From Bacillus sp. REN16 (GTDB lineage: Bacteria > Bacillota > Bacilli > Bacillales > Bacillaceae_L), in assembly GCF_020731355.1 (NCBI RefSeq), contig NZ_JAJFZK010000008.1, positions 124,001 to 188,000 on the forward strand: DNA of 64,000 nucleotides. Reading direction: 5' to 3'. Within the stretch, counting starts at the first letter, position 1; each line of letters begins with the position of its first letter. A program made the translations under genes and the position numbers. Below, piece after piece: positions 1 to 8,532 of this stretch. The notes under the pieces are model-generated. The model did not search any database and was not told the origin of the DNA. It worked only from the letters and a program-made list of their open reading frames with translations.

Positions 1-1
1 T

Positions 2-151
2 GGAATGCTCATCTTTGGTCCAATTGCAGATTTTATCAAAATCGAATGGCTGCTAGTAGGAACTGGAATATTCATTGTGATCCTTGCCGTTTTCCTAGGG
101 CGAAATAAAGTATTAATTGAAGCGGGAAAACCTGCATTAGAAGAATCGTAA
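2..151 (+). CDS. MFS transporter, C-terminal end (partial)
   Basis: An open frame enters from the left edge and stops at 149-151. The 49 visible residues are one hydrophobic helix (start GMLIFGPIADF, then IEWLLVGTGIFIVILAVFLG) followed by a short charged cytoplasmic tail. A GPIAD turn before the last helix is common in major facilitator superfamily exporters of the macrolide-efflux type. The substrate cannot be told from this fragment. The family call is inferred from the style of the last helix; other polytopic membrane proteins are possible. Confidence 0.55.
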   Translation, partial: GMLIFGPIADFIKIEWLLVGTGIFIVILAVFLGRNKVLIEAGKPALEES

Positions 152-227
152 AGTTAAGAGCGAGGGCTATTTTGCCCTCTCTATATTTATAGAATTAAGT
201 ATTGCTCGAGGAGGTATTTAATCATTA

Positions 228-650
228 ATGAAACCTAGAATCACTGTAATTACATTAGGTGTGGATGACTTGGAAAGAGCGTTAACGTTTTATCGGGATG
301 GACTGGGACTTCCAACAGAAGGTATTGTAGGGGAAGAATTCGAGCATGGAGCAGTTGCCTTTTTTAACCTACAAGCAGGTTTGAAGCTTGCTATTTGGAA
401 ACGTGAAGATCTTGCTTATGAGGCAAAGGTGACACAGACTCCAGCAAGTCCAACTGAATTTACAATTGGTCACAATGTGAGTAGTAAAGAAGAGGTAGAT
501 AGGGTAATTGAAGAGGCTGAAAAAGCGGGTGCAACCATAACAGACCCAGCACATGACACCTTTTGGGGAGGATATTCTGGTCATTTTCAGGATCCGGATG
601 GCCATTTATGGGAAGTAGTCTGGAATCCAGCTTGGGAGCTTGAGAATTAG
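228..650 (+). CDS. VOC (glyoxalase/bleomycin-resistance fold) family protein
   Basis: This 140-residue protein has the size and pattern of a single-chain vicinal oxygen chelate protein with two beta-alpha-beta-beta-beta modules. The first opens with ITLGVDDLERALTFYRDGLG. The second ends with HFQDPDGHLWEVVWNP, the usual C-terminal metal-site strand (Glu in LWEV). Such proteins act as lyases, dioxygenases or drug-binding proteins in the cytosol, and the substrate is not predictable here. The ATG follows GAGGAGG at about 11 bases. The gene stands alone between the MFS tail and a convergent DinB gene and ends before a hairpin at 688-714. Confidence 0.85.
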   Translation: MKPRITVITLGVDDLERALTFYRDGLGLPTEGIVGEEFEHGAVAFFNLQAGLKLAIWKREDLAYEAKVTQTPASPTEFTIGHNVSSKEEVDRVIEEAEKAGATITDPAHDTFWGGYSGHFQDPDGHLWEVVWNPAWELEN

Positions 651-687
651 ATATCAAGCTGCTAAAAAATACTACAAGGTTTGAAAA

Positions 688-720
688 GGCTGTATGTGGT
701 TTACACATACAGCCTCTTTA
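688..720 (+). terminator. Hairpin terminator after VOC gene
   Basis: A perfect 11-bp stem (GGCTGTATGTG, 688-698, with CACATACAGCC, 704-714) has a 5-base loop and a short T-rich tail. It lies between the convergent VOC and DinB genes and could serve either strand. Confidence 0.7.
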
Positions 721-779
721 AGTCATAACGATCAAAATTGTGAGAGTGCAGGTTATTGGTAACTATCAAATTTACTTCA

Positions 780-1265
780 TTATTGATCCGATTGAGAGAC
801 GAGACCACGGCCAATGAAGTTCGCTGATACTGGTTTTTTCCCTACTTCTCTTGCCCAAATAGAAAGTTGACCGATATGGTGAATTTCATGTGCGATAACA
901 TGTCTCATTACTTCACCCCAAGTATCTGTTACAATTTTTCCGTTTGGTAGGGTATCGTAAAATAATTGATTTTCCATACTATCATCCCAGTTGTTTACAA
1001 AATTCTCCACTTCTGTACGAAATTCAGAGTCCAATTTTCGAACGAGATGCAAGCTTTTATGATCATCAAAGCTTTCCTCAAAATCAGGTTTACCTTGTAA
1101 AAGACGAATCCAGCTCCATTCCACATCAATGATATGAAAGAGTGTCTGGAGTATACTGCCGACTCCTCCAGTTCTGGCTTGTAGAAGTTCCTCTTCACTT
1201 AGCTCTTCACACCACTGATACCATTCTTCTCTTACCATCCAGTTATAGCGAAAAAATGTTTTCAA
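780..1265 (-). CDS. DinB family putative metal-dependent protein
   Basis: This 161-residue protein has the four-helix DinB/YfiT layout. The likely metal triad is visible: His44 in LFHIIDVEW, and His126 and His130 in VIAHEIHHIGQL. Members of the family include thiol transferases and stress-induced proteins, but most, including this one, have no assigned reaction. The start is TTG at 1265-1263, chosen because GGAGGGA lies five bases upstream; a nearby ATG is out of frame. It is a single gene transcribed towards the VOC gene. Confidence 0.85.
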   Translation of the reverse strand: MKTFFRYNWMVREEWYQWCEELSEEELLQARTGGVGSILQTLFHIIDVEWSWIRLLQGKPDFEESFDDHKSLHLVRKLDSEFRTEVENFVNNWDDSMENQLFYDTLPNGKIVTDTWGEVMRHVIAHEIHHIGQLSIWAREVGKKPVSANFIGRGLVSQSDQ

Positions 1266-1460
1266 TCATATCCCTCCAAATTTAGAAAAAATCAAACGAT
1301 CCACTAAATTATCTATTTTTATTCTTTTTTTGAGTGTTTGAAATTTGCTTCCACTTTGCTTTTTCTGCTATTGCAGCCCGTCGATTGCTTTTTCTTTCTA
1401 AGAAGGCAATTGTAAATGCTTTCTTTTCCAAAGTAAATAGTTTTTGTAAATTTAGGGATT

Positions 1461-1526
1461 GGTGAAAGGTACCGCGTCCCACCATTTGCATACTTATTGG
1501 GAAAGTGAACCTGTCCCTCTGTCCCG
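1461..1526. repeat. Dispersed GGGACAG-type element, copy 1
   Basis: GGTGAAAGGTACCGCGTCCC is followed about 20 bases later by GAACCTGTCCCTCTGTCCC. The second half is the reverse complement of the GGGACAGAGGGACAG core seen at about nine other intergenic sites in the window. Confidence 0.6.
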
Positions 1527-1605
1527 ATGTAAATAGTGCAACGGGATTATTTATTGTAAAAAATTCGTTTAGTTTATGAAAATATATCCTCATTAATCAA
1601 TCTAC

Positions 1606-1632
1606 TGTAAAGGTTTGTCAAAAATCTGTAAA
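1606..1632 (-). promoter_or_regulatory. Possible PhoP-box cluster upstream of ugpC
   Basis: Read on the minus strand, three hexamers TTTACA, TTGACA and TTTACA start 10 and 11 bases apart. This is close to the tandem TT(A/C/T)ACA boxes bound by PhoP in Bacillus. They lie 60-90 bases before ugpC, whose operon product would be phosphate-bearing. The boxes are on the strand opposite to the operon, which weakens the call. Confidence 0.3.
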
Positions 1633-1693
1633 TACGCTTTTTTTTGAAAGCTAATGTGGTTAAATGGGGATGTAATTCGAAAGGAGGCTGCGC

Positions 1694-2815
1694 ATGAGTC
1701 AGGTTGAGTTGGTTAACATCTCCAAATCATACGATAAACAAAAGGATGTATTGAATGGAATCAATGTAACAATAAAGAAAGGGGAGTTTTTTGTACTTGT
1801 TGGTCCTTCTGGATCTGGGAAGAGTACGTTGCTCAGAATGATAGCGGGACTCGAAGAAATTTCTGATGGGATTTTAAAGATTAACAATGAGGCAGTAAAT
1901 CATCTCCCTCCGAAAAATCGAGATTTATCGATGGTCTTTCAAAATTACGCTTTATATCCACACTTGACGGTTGAGCAAAACATTCTGTTTGGTTTAAAAG
2001 CTAGGAAGGTGGATAAACAAGAACAGCAAAGAAGACTCAGAGAAGCAGCAGACATCTTAGGGTTAAGTGAATTATTGAGCCGGAAGCCAAGGGAGCTATC
2101 GGGTGGTCAAAGACAACGTGTGGCACTTGGCCGTTCGGTAGTGAGTCACGCTCCTTTATGTTTAATGGATGAACCATTATCTAATCTGGACGCAAAGCTT
2201 CGCGCAAATATGCGGGTTCAAATTCGGAGATTACAGAAGCGCCTAGGTCTAACGATGATCTATGTTACCCATGATCAAGTCGAGGCAATGACGATGGGTG
2301 ACCGTATTATGGTGCTTAATGAAGGCAAAATTCAACAGGTAGGAAAACCAATCACTCTATATAATGAACCTGAAAATTTATTTGTTGCATCATTTATCGG
2401 TTCCCCAAAAATGAATCTTGGAAAAGCAGTATTTTCAGAGGATGGGACACAATTAATCATTGAAAATCAAATCTATCTTTCAACAGATCCAATGATTTTA
2501 AAGGACATACCGAGAAACCAGAATCTCGTTGTAGGCATTCGCCCTGAACATCTAATTTCAGGTCTTGGTAAAGAAAATTATAGTACATACTTAGAAGCAG
2601 TAAATGTGGAGCAACTAGGAAATGAAACATCCGTTGCTTTCGATGTTGGGACTGAATTATGGACGGCCAAATGGCCGGGGCAATGGAGAATCCAATATGG
2701 ACAAAGGGTTCCTGTGCAAATCGCCCCTGAATATATTCTATTTTTTGATGGTGATTCTGGAAAGTTGCTTAAAGCTGCTAACTCTGGGAAAAAACAAGAG
2801 GTTGCAGTGATATGA
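1694..2815 (+). CDS. ugpC: Sugar-phosphate ABC transporter ATP-binding protein (UgpC-like)
   Basis: This is the ATPase of a CUT1-family importer, 373 residues long, the normal size for UgpC/MsmX/MalK. Walker A is GPSGSGKST at 37-45, the Q-loop is near residue 83, the signature LSGGQ is at 135-139, Walker B is LCLMDEP at 155-161 and the switch histidine is at 193. The C-terminal third (after about 235) is the OB-fold regulatory region (TOBE type) typical of this group. It is the first gene of a five-gene unit with ATGA overlaps to the next two genes. The glycerol-3-phosphate assignment rests on context, namely two CUT1 permeases, a binding protein and a glycerophosphodiesterase. The ATPase alone would fit any CUT1 sugar. 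Confidence 0.88.
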   Translation: MSQVELVNISKSYDKQKDVLNGINVTIKKGEFFVLVGPSGSGKSTLLRMIAGLEEISDGILKINNEAVNHLPPKNRDLSMVFQNYALYPHLTVEQNILFGLKARKVDKQEQQRRLREAADILGLSELLSRKPRELSGGQRQRVALGRSVVSHAPLCLMDEPLSNLDAKLRANMRVQIRRLQKRLGLTMIYVTHDQVEAMTMGDRIMVLNEGKIQQVGKPITLYNEPENLFVASFIGSPKMNLGKAVFSEDGTQLIIENQIYLSTDPMILKDIPRNQNLVVGIRPEHLISGLGKENYSTYLEAVNVEQLGNETSVAFDVGTELWTAKWPGQWRIQYGQRVPVQIAPEYILFFDGDSGKLLKAANSGKKQEVAVI

Positions 2816-3756
2816 GTATGATGAGCCCCATTATCGAAAATAAAGAAACCATTACCGTCCAAATTGATAGAGCAAAGAAACAAAAAAGGGTCACTAGTTT
2901 GCTAAAAGGGATTCTATTTTTATTCCCATCTATTGTTTTATTTAGTGTTTTCGTGTTTTATCCTTTGTTTCGGACCATGTATTTAAGCTTCTTTTTGACG
3001 GATGCTAAGGGAGCTACAACTGTCTTTGTGGGTTTAGAAAACTATCTGTATATGTTTACCGATCCTATTTTTCTAAAAAGCTTCAAAAATACTTTTTTGT
3101 TTGTACTTTATACGGTACCAGCAACTGTGGTGATTAGCTTATTTTTAGCTGTCATTTCCAATGAAAAACTAAAGGGAATTGGCTTTTTTCGGACCGTTTT
3201 TACATCAACCATGGGAATATCGGTTGCGGCGGCTTCTGTATTTTGGTTGTATTTATTCAATCCAACAATGGGGCTATTGAACCAAATACTTAACATGTTT
3301 GGTGCTGAATCGATTGGTTGGCTTACGGATCCGAAATGGGCAATGATTGCAATTGCGATTACTACCATTTGGATGAATATTGGTTTTACATTTTTAATCT
3401 TGCTAGGTGGACTCCAATCTATCGATTCTTCCTTATATGAGAGTGCGGATATTGAGGGTTCGGGGTATTTTTATAAGTTTAGAAGAATCACGGTTCCTAT
3501 GCTTTCTCCGACCTTATTCTTTGTGATTACGGTGTCCATTATCAATTCGTTCCAAACATTTGGTCAAATTGATATATTAACTCAAGGTGGACCAGCAAAT
3601 GAAACGAATTTAATCGTGTATTCCATTTACCGTGAGGCATTTGTGAATTATCAATTCGGGTCAGCAAGCGCCCAGGCCATCGTGTTATTCCTACTTATAT
3701 TATTGATGACTGCACTGCAATTTAAGCTGGGCGAGAGGAGGGTCCACTATCAATGA
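2812..3756 (+). CDS. ugpA: ABC transporter permease, MalF/UgpA type
   Basis: This 314-residue polytopic protein has a cytoplasmic N-terminus, a first helix around 30-55 (GILFLFPSIVLFSVFVFYPL) and about five further helices. The EAA-type loop (ESADIEGSGYFYKFRRITVP) near residue 210 docks on the ATPase. MalF-type CUT1 permeases have this form. The start overlaps the ugpC stop (ATGA), so the two are translationally coupled. Together with UgpE it forms the membrane channel of a glycerol-3-phosphate or glycerophosphodiester importer; the substrate is inferred from ugpQ downstream. Confidence 0.85.
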   Translation: MSMMSPIIENKETITVQIDRAKKQKRVTSLLKGILFLFPSIVLFSVFVFYPLFRTMYLSFFLTDAKGATTVFVGLENYLYMFTDPIFLKSFKNTFLFVLYTVPATVVISLFLAVISNEKLKGIGFFRTVFTSTMGISVAAASVFWLYLFNPTMGLLNQILNMFGAESIGWLTDPKWAMIAIAITTIWMNIGFTFLILLGGLQSIDSSLYESADIEGSGYFYKFRRITVPMLSPTLFFVITVSIINSFQTFGQIDILTQGGPANETNLIVYSIYREAFVNYQFGSASAQAIVLFLLILLMTALQFKLGERRVHYQ

Positions 3757-4568
3757 TGATGTCATGGGGGAGAAAGGTAACCTTCTATCTTTTATTGATC
3801 GTATCAGCCATTCTAATAGCTGGCCCTGCTGTTATGGCGATAGTCATGAGTTTCATGACGAATCAAGATATATTGACTGCCAGTTTGCCGACTACACTTT
3901 CAGTAGATAATTATGTTGCAGCCTTTGAACGATTTCCTTTAATGAAATATTTATTTAATAGTTTTGTAGTATCAATTGTCATCATGCTCGGACAACTGGC
4001 TTTATCAAGTCTAGCAGCTTATGCCTTTGTATTTTTAGAGTTTAAAGGTAGAGATGCATTATTTTATCTTTTTATTGCAACCATGATGGTTCCTTTTGAA
4101 GCATCGATCATTCCAAACTTTCACATTATCCGTGATTTTGGCTGGCTTGATAGCTATGCTGGATTAACGATTCCATTTTTTGCAACGACCTTTGGAACCT
4201 TTTTGCTGCGACAACAATTTAAACAAATTCCTAAGGAGTTAAGGGAAGCAAGCCAAATCGCTGGAATTGGTGATTTTAGATTTTACTTAACGGTCGTGTT
4301 GCCTGTATCAAAAACAAGCTTAGTTACATTGGGGATTTACGGTTTTTTAACATCGTGGAATATGTATTTGTGGCCTCTTTTAGCTACTACAAACGATACT
4401 GTACGTACAGTACAGATTGGCTTGAAGCAATTACAAACACAGGAACAATTAAATGAATGGGGCGTTATCATGGCAGGTGCCGTTATCGTAATCATCCCAA
4501 CATTAATTTTACTTTTCTTAGGACAAAAGAAGCTTCAAACAGGTTTAACAGAGGGCGCTGTAAAATAA
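3753..4568 (+). CDS. ugpE: ABC transporter permease, MalG/UgpE type
   Basis: This 271-residue protein has six predicted helices. The EAA loop is visible as ELREASQIAGIGDFRFYLTV, followed by LP. It ends with the typical MalG tail, where the last helix is followed by LQTGLTEGAVK. It overlaps ugpA by four bases. It forms the second half of the importer channel. Length and motif order match the MalG side of CUT1 transporters. Confidence 0.85.
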   Translation: MMMSWGRKVTFYLLLIVSAILIAGPAVMAIVMSFMTNQDILTASLPTTLSVDNYVAAFERFPLMKYLFNSFVVSIVIMLGQLALSSLAAYAFVFLEFKGRDALFYLFIATMMVPFEASIIPNFHIIRDFGWLDSYAGLTIPFFATTFGTFLLRQQFKQIPKELREASQIAGIGDFRFYLTVVLPVSKTSLVTLGIYGFLTSWNMYLWPLLATTNDTVRTVQIGLKQLQTQEQLNEWGVIMAGAVIVIIPTLILLFLGQKKLQTGLTEGAVK

Positions 4569-4610
4569 CAGATTCCTCGAAAATATACCAATATCAAAGG
4601 AGTAATTTAA

Positions 4611-5978
4611 ATGAAAAAAATCATGATGATCCTTGGATTAGGATTGGTTTTACTTCTAGCAGCTTGTGCTGGAGGAGAAGCAACAACTGGCGAAGGTGAT
4701 CAAAAAACGGGCTCAAGTAATGGCTCAGATTCTGAAGGAAAAAGTGAAAAACAGACCGTAACATTCTGGCACTCAATGGGTGGAGCAGGTCAAGAAGCAT
4801 TAAATAGTATTGTCGAAGACTTCAATGGTTCACAAGAAGAAATTCAAGTAAATGCAGAATATCAAGGTACATATGATGAATCATTAACAAAATTTAATGC
4901 TGTTGCTGGGACGGATAGTGCTCCGACAATGATTCAAACATTTGAAATCGGAACAATGTCTATGATTAATAGTGGAAATATTATTCCGATTCAGGAATTA
5001 GTTGATGCAGATGGTTATGACATGAGTGGATTAGAAGAAAACATCATTAATTACTATTCATTAGATGGTACATTTTATTCGATGCCTTTTAACTCTTCAA
5101 CACCAGTTATGTACTATAACAAAGATGCATTTGAGGCTGCTGGTTTAGATCCAGAAACTCCTCCAGCTACTTATGAAGAAGTCGAAGCAGCTGGTAAAGC
5201 AATTGTTGAATCAAATCCAGAAATGAAAGGCTTCGCTTTACAAGCATATGGTTGGTTATGGGAGCAATTATTAGCAAATCAAGGTGCTTTATTACTAAAT
5301 AATGACAATGGACGTTCTGACACACCAACTGAAATTGGATGGACAGAAGAAGAAGGAAAGTCAATTTTTGAATGGGTTAAACGAATGGTAGATGACGGTA
5401 CATTTGCGAATTATGGAACGAATGGAGATAACATGGTTGCTGGATTTTTAGCAGGAGATGTATCCATGTTCTTACAATCTTCTGCAAGTGCAAGAGATGT
5501 TATAGATAATGCTCCTTTTGAAGTAGGAATTGCATTCCTTCCACACCCTGAAAATAAGGAACGTGAAGGGGTCGTCATTGGTGGAGCGAGTCTTTGGATG
5601 ATCGATGAAAAACCAGAAGCAGAAACGAAGGCAGCATGGGAATTTATGAAATATTTACAGACTCCAGAAGTCCAAGCTAAATGGCATGTTGGTACTGGAT
5701 ACTTTGCGATCAATCCAGATGCCTATGAGGAACAATTGGTAAAAGATGCACATGCTGAAAAGCCACAATTACGTGTCACAGTTGAGCAATTGCAAGCAGC
5801 GAAAGCATCATTTGCTACGCAGGGTGCATTAATGGATATGCTTCCACAAGGAAGAAAAGTAATGGAGACTGCTCTTGAATCCGTATATAACGGAGGATCT
5901 GTTGATGAAGCCTATATTACTGCAGTAGATCAATTTAACAAAGCAATTGAGCAGGCAAATAAAGCTAGAGCGAAATAA
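4611..5978 (+). CDS. ugpB: Extracellular solute-binding lipoprotein (UgpB-like)
   Basis: This 455-residue binding protein is anchored as a lipoprotein. The signal is MKK plus a hydrophobic stretch, and the lipobox LAAC places the lipidated cysteine at residue 19. A low-complexity Gly/Ser/Glu linker follows to about residue 45. The mature part has the cluster B/family 1 pattern (VTFWHSMGG near the start). FWHSMGG and the later YYNKDAFEAAGLDP are typical of UgpB. The gene lies 42 bases after ugpE with its own AAAGGAG site. A hairpin at 5997-6018 follows the stop, so this highly needed protein may end the main transcript. Confidence 0.87.
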   Translation: MKKIMMILGLGLVLLLAACAGGEATTGEGDQKTGSSNGSDSEGKSEKQTVTFWHSMGGAGQEALNSIVEDFNGSQEEIQVNAEYQGTYDESLTKFNAVAGTDSAPTMIQTFEIGTMSMINSGNIIPIQELVDADGYDMSGLEENIINYYSLDGTFYSMPFNSSTPVMYYNKDAFEAAGLDPETPPATYEEVEAAGKAIVESNPEMKGFALQAYGWLWEQLLANQGALLLNNDNGRSDTPTEIGWTEEEGKSIFEWVKRMVDDGTFANYGTNGDNMVAGFLAGDVSMFLQSSASARDVIDNAPFEVGIAFLPHPENKEREGVVIGGASLWMIDEKPEAETKAAWEFMKYLQTPEVQAKWHVGTGYFAINPDAYEEQLVKDAHAEKPQLRVTVEQLQAAKASFATQGALMDMLPQGRKVMETALESVYNGGSVDEAYITAVDQFNKAIEQANKARAK

Positions 5979-5996
5979 TTGAATGAGTGAGAGAAA

Positions 5997-6018
5997 AGTG
6001 TGGATACCACGCTTTTTT
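5997..6018 (+). terminator. Hairpin terminator after ugpB
   Basis: A 7-bp stem (AGTGTGG with CCACGCT, 5997-6013) is followed by six T. It lies between ugpB and ugpQ and inside a longer in-frame extension of ugpQ. It therefore argues for the later ugpQ start at 6068. Confidence 0.65.
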
Positions 6019-6067
6019 CTTAGTTCCCAACATCATTTTAATAATAGTAAGGAAGGAATGGTTTTCG

Positions 6068-6922
6068 ATGACAAAAATTTATGGGCACCGTGGGGCAAAG
6101 GGAATATATCCGGAAAATACGTTACTTAGTTTTAAAAAAGCAATTGATCAAGGTGTTGATGGGTTGGAATTAGACGTCCATTTGACAAAGGATGGGGAAG
6201 TTGTTGTGATTCATGATGAAACACTTGACAGAACAACAACTGGAACGGGTTGGATTAAGGATATGACGTTAGCTGAGATCAAAAAATGTAGCGCTGGAAA
6301 ACCGTTTACTCACTTCGACAAATACGAAGAAGATTGGGATAACGAACAGGTACCAACATTAGAAGAGGTTCTGGGATTATTGGCTCCGTATGATCTTGAA
6401 CTTAATATCGAACTAAAAACCTATTCCGTACCTTATGAAGGAATTGAGGAGAGAGTTCTAAAAATCGTTGATCAGTATGGAAACGATCGGAATGTGATTT
6501 ATTCATCATTCCATATACCATCGATTTTACGAATGAAGCAGCTTGATCCAAACACGAAAATAGCGTGGTTACTAAATGATGCCATTTCTCTTCCACACGA
6601 TTATATTAATATGTTAGATTTAGAGGCTTTACATCTAAACAAAACAATACTCTTACCAGAAAGAGAAATATTCCAGGAACTCCTACAATTTAACAAACAA
6701 TTCCCGATGTACCTTCCTATTGAAATATTAAATTATCTCAACAAAAGAGCGAATGAGGATTATGTTGTGAGTTTAGAAGGTCTATACGATAAGGTGCGGG
6801 TTTGGACTGTCAATGAACCAGATGAGATTGAAAGATTATTTAAAATGCAAGCCGGTGCGATTATAACTGATTTTCCAAATCGCGCAATACGGATAAGAAA
6901 TGAACAGATGAAGTTAGTATGA
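6068..6922 (+). CDS. ugpQ: Glycerophosphodiester phosphodiesterase
   Basis: This enzyme cleaves glycerophosphodiesters (for example deacylated phospholipids) to sn-glycerol-3-phosphate and an alcohol. The 284-residue form lacks a signal peptide and is therefore cytosolic, the UgpQ type, rather than the secreted GlpQ type. The catalytic pattern is present: HRGAKGIYPENT at the start (His7, Arg8), LELDVHLTKDG (Glu and Asp metal ligands) and IHDETLDRTTTGTG. The start at 6068 is preferred over an upstream ATG at 5987 because the HRG motif then sits at the usual distance, GGAAGG precedes it, and the ugpB terminator lies in the extension. It completes the importer as a scavenging pathway for glycerol phosphate. 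Confidence 0.9.
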   Translation: MTKIYGHRGAKGIYPENTLLSFKKAIDQGVDGLELDVHLTKDGEVVVIHDETLDRTTTGTGWIKDMTLAEIKKCSAGKPFTHFDKYEEDWDNEQVPTLEEVLGLLAPYDLELNIELKTYSVPYEGIEERVLKIVDQYGNDRNVIYSSFHIPSILRMKQLDPNTKIAWLLNDAISLPHDYINMLDLEALHLNKTILLPEREIFQELLQFNKQFPMYLPIEILNYLNKRANEDYVVSLEGLYDKVRVWTVNEPDEIERLFKMQAGAIITDFPNRAIRIRNEQMKLV

Positions 6923-6938
6923 AGGGTTAGTGGAAATT

Positions 6939-7010
6939 GGTGAAGGTACCAGGTTACGATTTTTTTTACAAAAGAAACAGAGGGACAATGAACTGTCCCT
7001 CTGTTTCTTT
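6939..7010. repeat. Dispersed GGGACAG-type element, copy 2, with perfect 17-bp hairpin
   Basis: GGTGAAGGTACCAGG (6939-6953) precedes a perfect inverted repeat of 17 bp (6971-6987 and 6994-7010) around a 6-base loop. The stem contains ACAGAGGGACA. It follows ugpQ and is backed by T-rich sequence, so it may also act as the operon terminator. The rest of the 288-base gap to the next gene shows no other feature. Confidence 0.65.
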
Positions 7011-7210
7011 TAGTTCTTTTAGACTATGCACCTGCTTAATGTAGGCCAAAGAGATTATTTCTTCGGTGCTTACATTCTTTTATAATTGAAATATTATGGA
7101 AAGTTTTTCTATCCATCTTTTCGTTTGGAAAAATAGGCATTAAGTCATTAAGAGTAATAAATGGGTTCCGGTAAATGGAAGACTGAATCATTAAAAGGAA
7201 GTGATAAATC

Positions 7211-8461
7211 ATGTCATCAAGAATTGTGTTTAAAACGAATGCGGTGATTAGCGCGAAAGGTGATTTGACTCAGAGTTTGGCAAAGTTGAACAGTACACAT
7301 AGTAGTATTGCCACAATACGCGGGAGCATTGATCCCAAAATCTTAAATAGAAGCGGTATTGGCTCAAGGCTTGCAGGAATCGGGCGTGAATTAGAGAATG
7401 TAGAGAATATGGTAAATCGGGTCAAGACTTTTACATCGGCGGCGGTTGAACAATACTCAACGGCTGAGTCGCAGGTCAATAAACAAGGTCAAGCACTTGT
7501 CGCACAATCCAATTTAATAAAAAAGATTCTAGATGAACGAATGGCTAGTAATGCATATGAATTTTATAATAATACAATTGGAAGAGTACAGGACCTTTTA
7601 CATGGCTTACAGTATTCAGCAGGTGCCGGAATCATGCATCTTCTTGGGTTTAAATACACTCAACTCGAGGGGCTTCTACGTAGATTTGATCTTGCTGATG
7701 ATGTGTTAATTGGAAAATATAAACTTCCATTAGGTACTGCAATCAAAGGTATTGAAAATTCAAAGTTCCATTTTTTAGCGAAAATGATGGTTAGTCCATA
7801 TGGAGCGCTCAGGTACGGAAGTAAACCATTATCAGAACATCTTTATAAGAGATTCGCAAACTTCTTCCCTAGTGACATTGTTAACTTTAGTAATAAAATA
7901 ACATCGTTGAAACAGGCTATTCAACAGAGTGGATTAGGGTTTTCGCTGGTCAAAGAGCATGCGGGTGGCATTTTAAAAACAGGACTGAAAGTGGTAAAAT
8001 CAAATGCCCTTTTAGCTGGTGTGATAACGGCTGGAACCGAGGCAGTAGGTGCAACTATGAAAATCAGCGAAAACTATTCAATTTATGGTGGAAATGTTGA
8101 AAAATTGAAAGAAGAAAATGCAAAGGTTGTAGGTGAAGCGGTTTGGAAAACAGGTGTTGTAACAGCAACATCTGTTGGAGGAGCTGTTATTGGAGGTGCG
8201 ATAGGATCCCTTGGTGGTCCAGTAGGTACAGTGGTCGGTGCCACCCTCGGTGGTATAGTTGGCAGCATGGCTGGAGATATCATCGCCGGAAAAACAGCAG
8301 GCTGGGCAAAGGATGTCGCCGTTAATTTTAAAGATCAAATTCACTCAGTAACTGAAGAAGTTCGTTCAGGCGTTGAATCAGTAAAAGAAGGATTTAACAA
8401 TGTAAAGAACTTCGCGGGAGATTTATTAAGTGGCTCAAAAAAATTCTTCGGCTTTGGCTGA
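7211..8461 (+). CDS. Putative type VII secretion substrate with glycine-zipper segment
   Basis: I do not recognise a named family for this 416-residue protein. Residues 1-115 are predicted helical with regular heptads and no signal peptide, in the manner of WXG100/LXG export domains. Residues 260-355 contain a long Gly/Ala run (SVGGAVIGGAIGSLGGPVG followed by more of the same), a glycine-zipper pattern that could insert in or pack against membranes. The tail (360-416) is amphipathic and ends KKFFGFG. It is the first gene of a three-gene unit with an EspG-like and a membrane protein. This order suggests an exported effector with partner and immunity or accessory proteins. That role is inference, as no toxin catalytic motif is visible. 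Confidence 0.55.
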   Translation: MSSRIVFKTNAVISAKGDLTQSLAKLNSTHSSIATIRGSIDPKILNRSGIGSRLAGIGRELENVENMVNRVKTFTSAAVEQYSTAESQVNKQGQALVAQSNLIKKILDERMASNAYEFYNNTIGRVQDLLHGLQYSAGAGIMHLLGFKYTQLEGLLRRFDLADDVLIGKYKLPLGTAIKGIENSKFHFLAKMMVSPYGALRYGSKPLSEHLYKRFANFFPSDIVNFSNKITSLKQAIQQSGLGFSLVKEHAGGILKTGLKVVKSNALLAGVITAGTEAVGATMKISENYSIYGGNVEKLKEENAKVVGEAVWKTGVVTATSVGGAVIGGAIGSLGGPVGTVVGATLGGIVGSMAGDIIAGKTAGWAKDVAVNFKDQIHSVTEEVRSGVESVKEGFNNVKNFAGDLLSGSKKFFGFG

Positions 8462-8532
8462 TCGTGGATTAGTAATTTGAACAGGATTCATCAACAATAA
8501 TTGATTTTTTATGTTAAAAATAGGAGGCAGTA

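Larger units (their letters stand above)
1266..1693. other. Intergenic region between DinB gene and ugp operon
   Basis: This 428-base gap separates two divergent units. It holds one copy of the dispersed GGGACAG-type element (about 1461-1526), a candidate PhoP-box cluster (1606-1632) and the ugpC ribosome site (AAAGGAGG, about 1680-1687). A minus-strand frame of 94 codons (1309-1593) crosses the repeat and is judged not to be a real gene. Confidence 0.6.

Noticed and set aside
1461-1480. T-box-like words (GGTACCGCG followed by TCCC)
   Set aside because: The words match the T-box antiterminator only in part, no specifier stem lies upstream, and the following operon is a transporter. The words belong to the dispersed repeat.
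1309-1593. Minus-strand frame of 94 codons between the DinB and ugpC genes
   Set aside because: It runs through a dispersed repeat, has no ribosome site and its sequence is low in complexity with a Lys/Arg/Asn-rich tail; likely not coding.
5987-6067. Longer N-terminus for the glycerophosphodiesterase
   Set aside because: The extension crosses the ugpB terminator hairpin and lacks a ribosome site.
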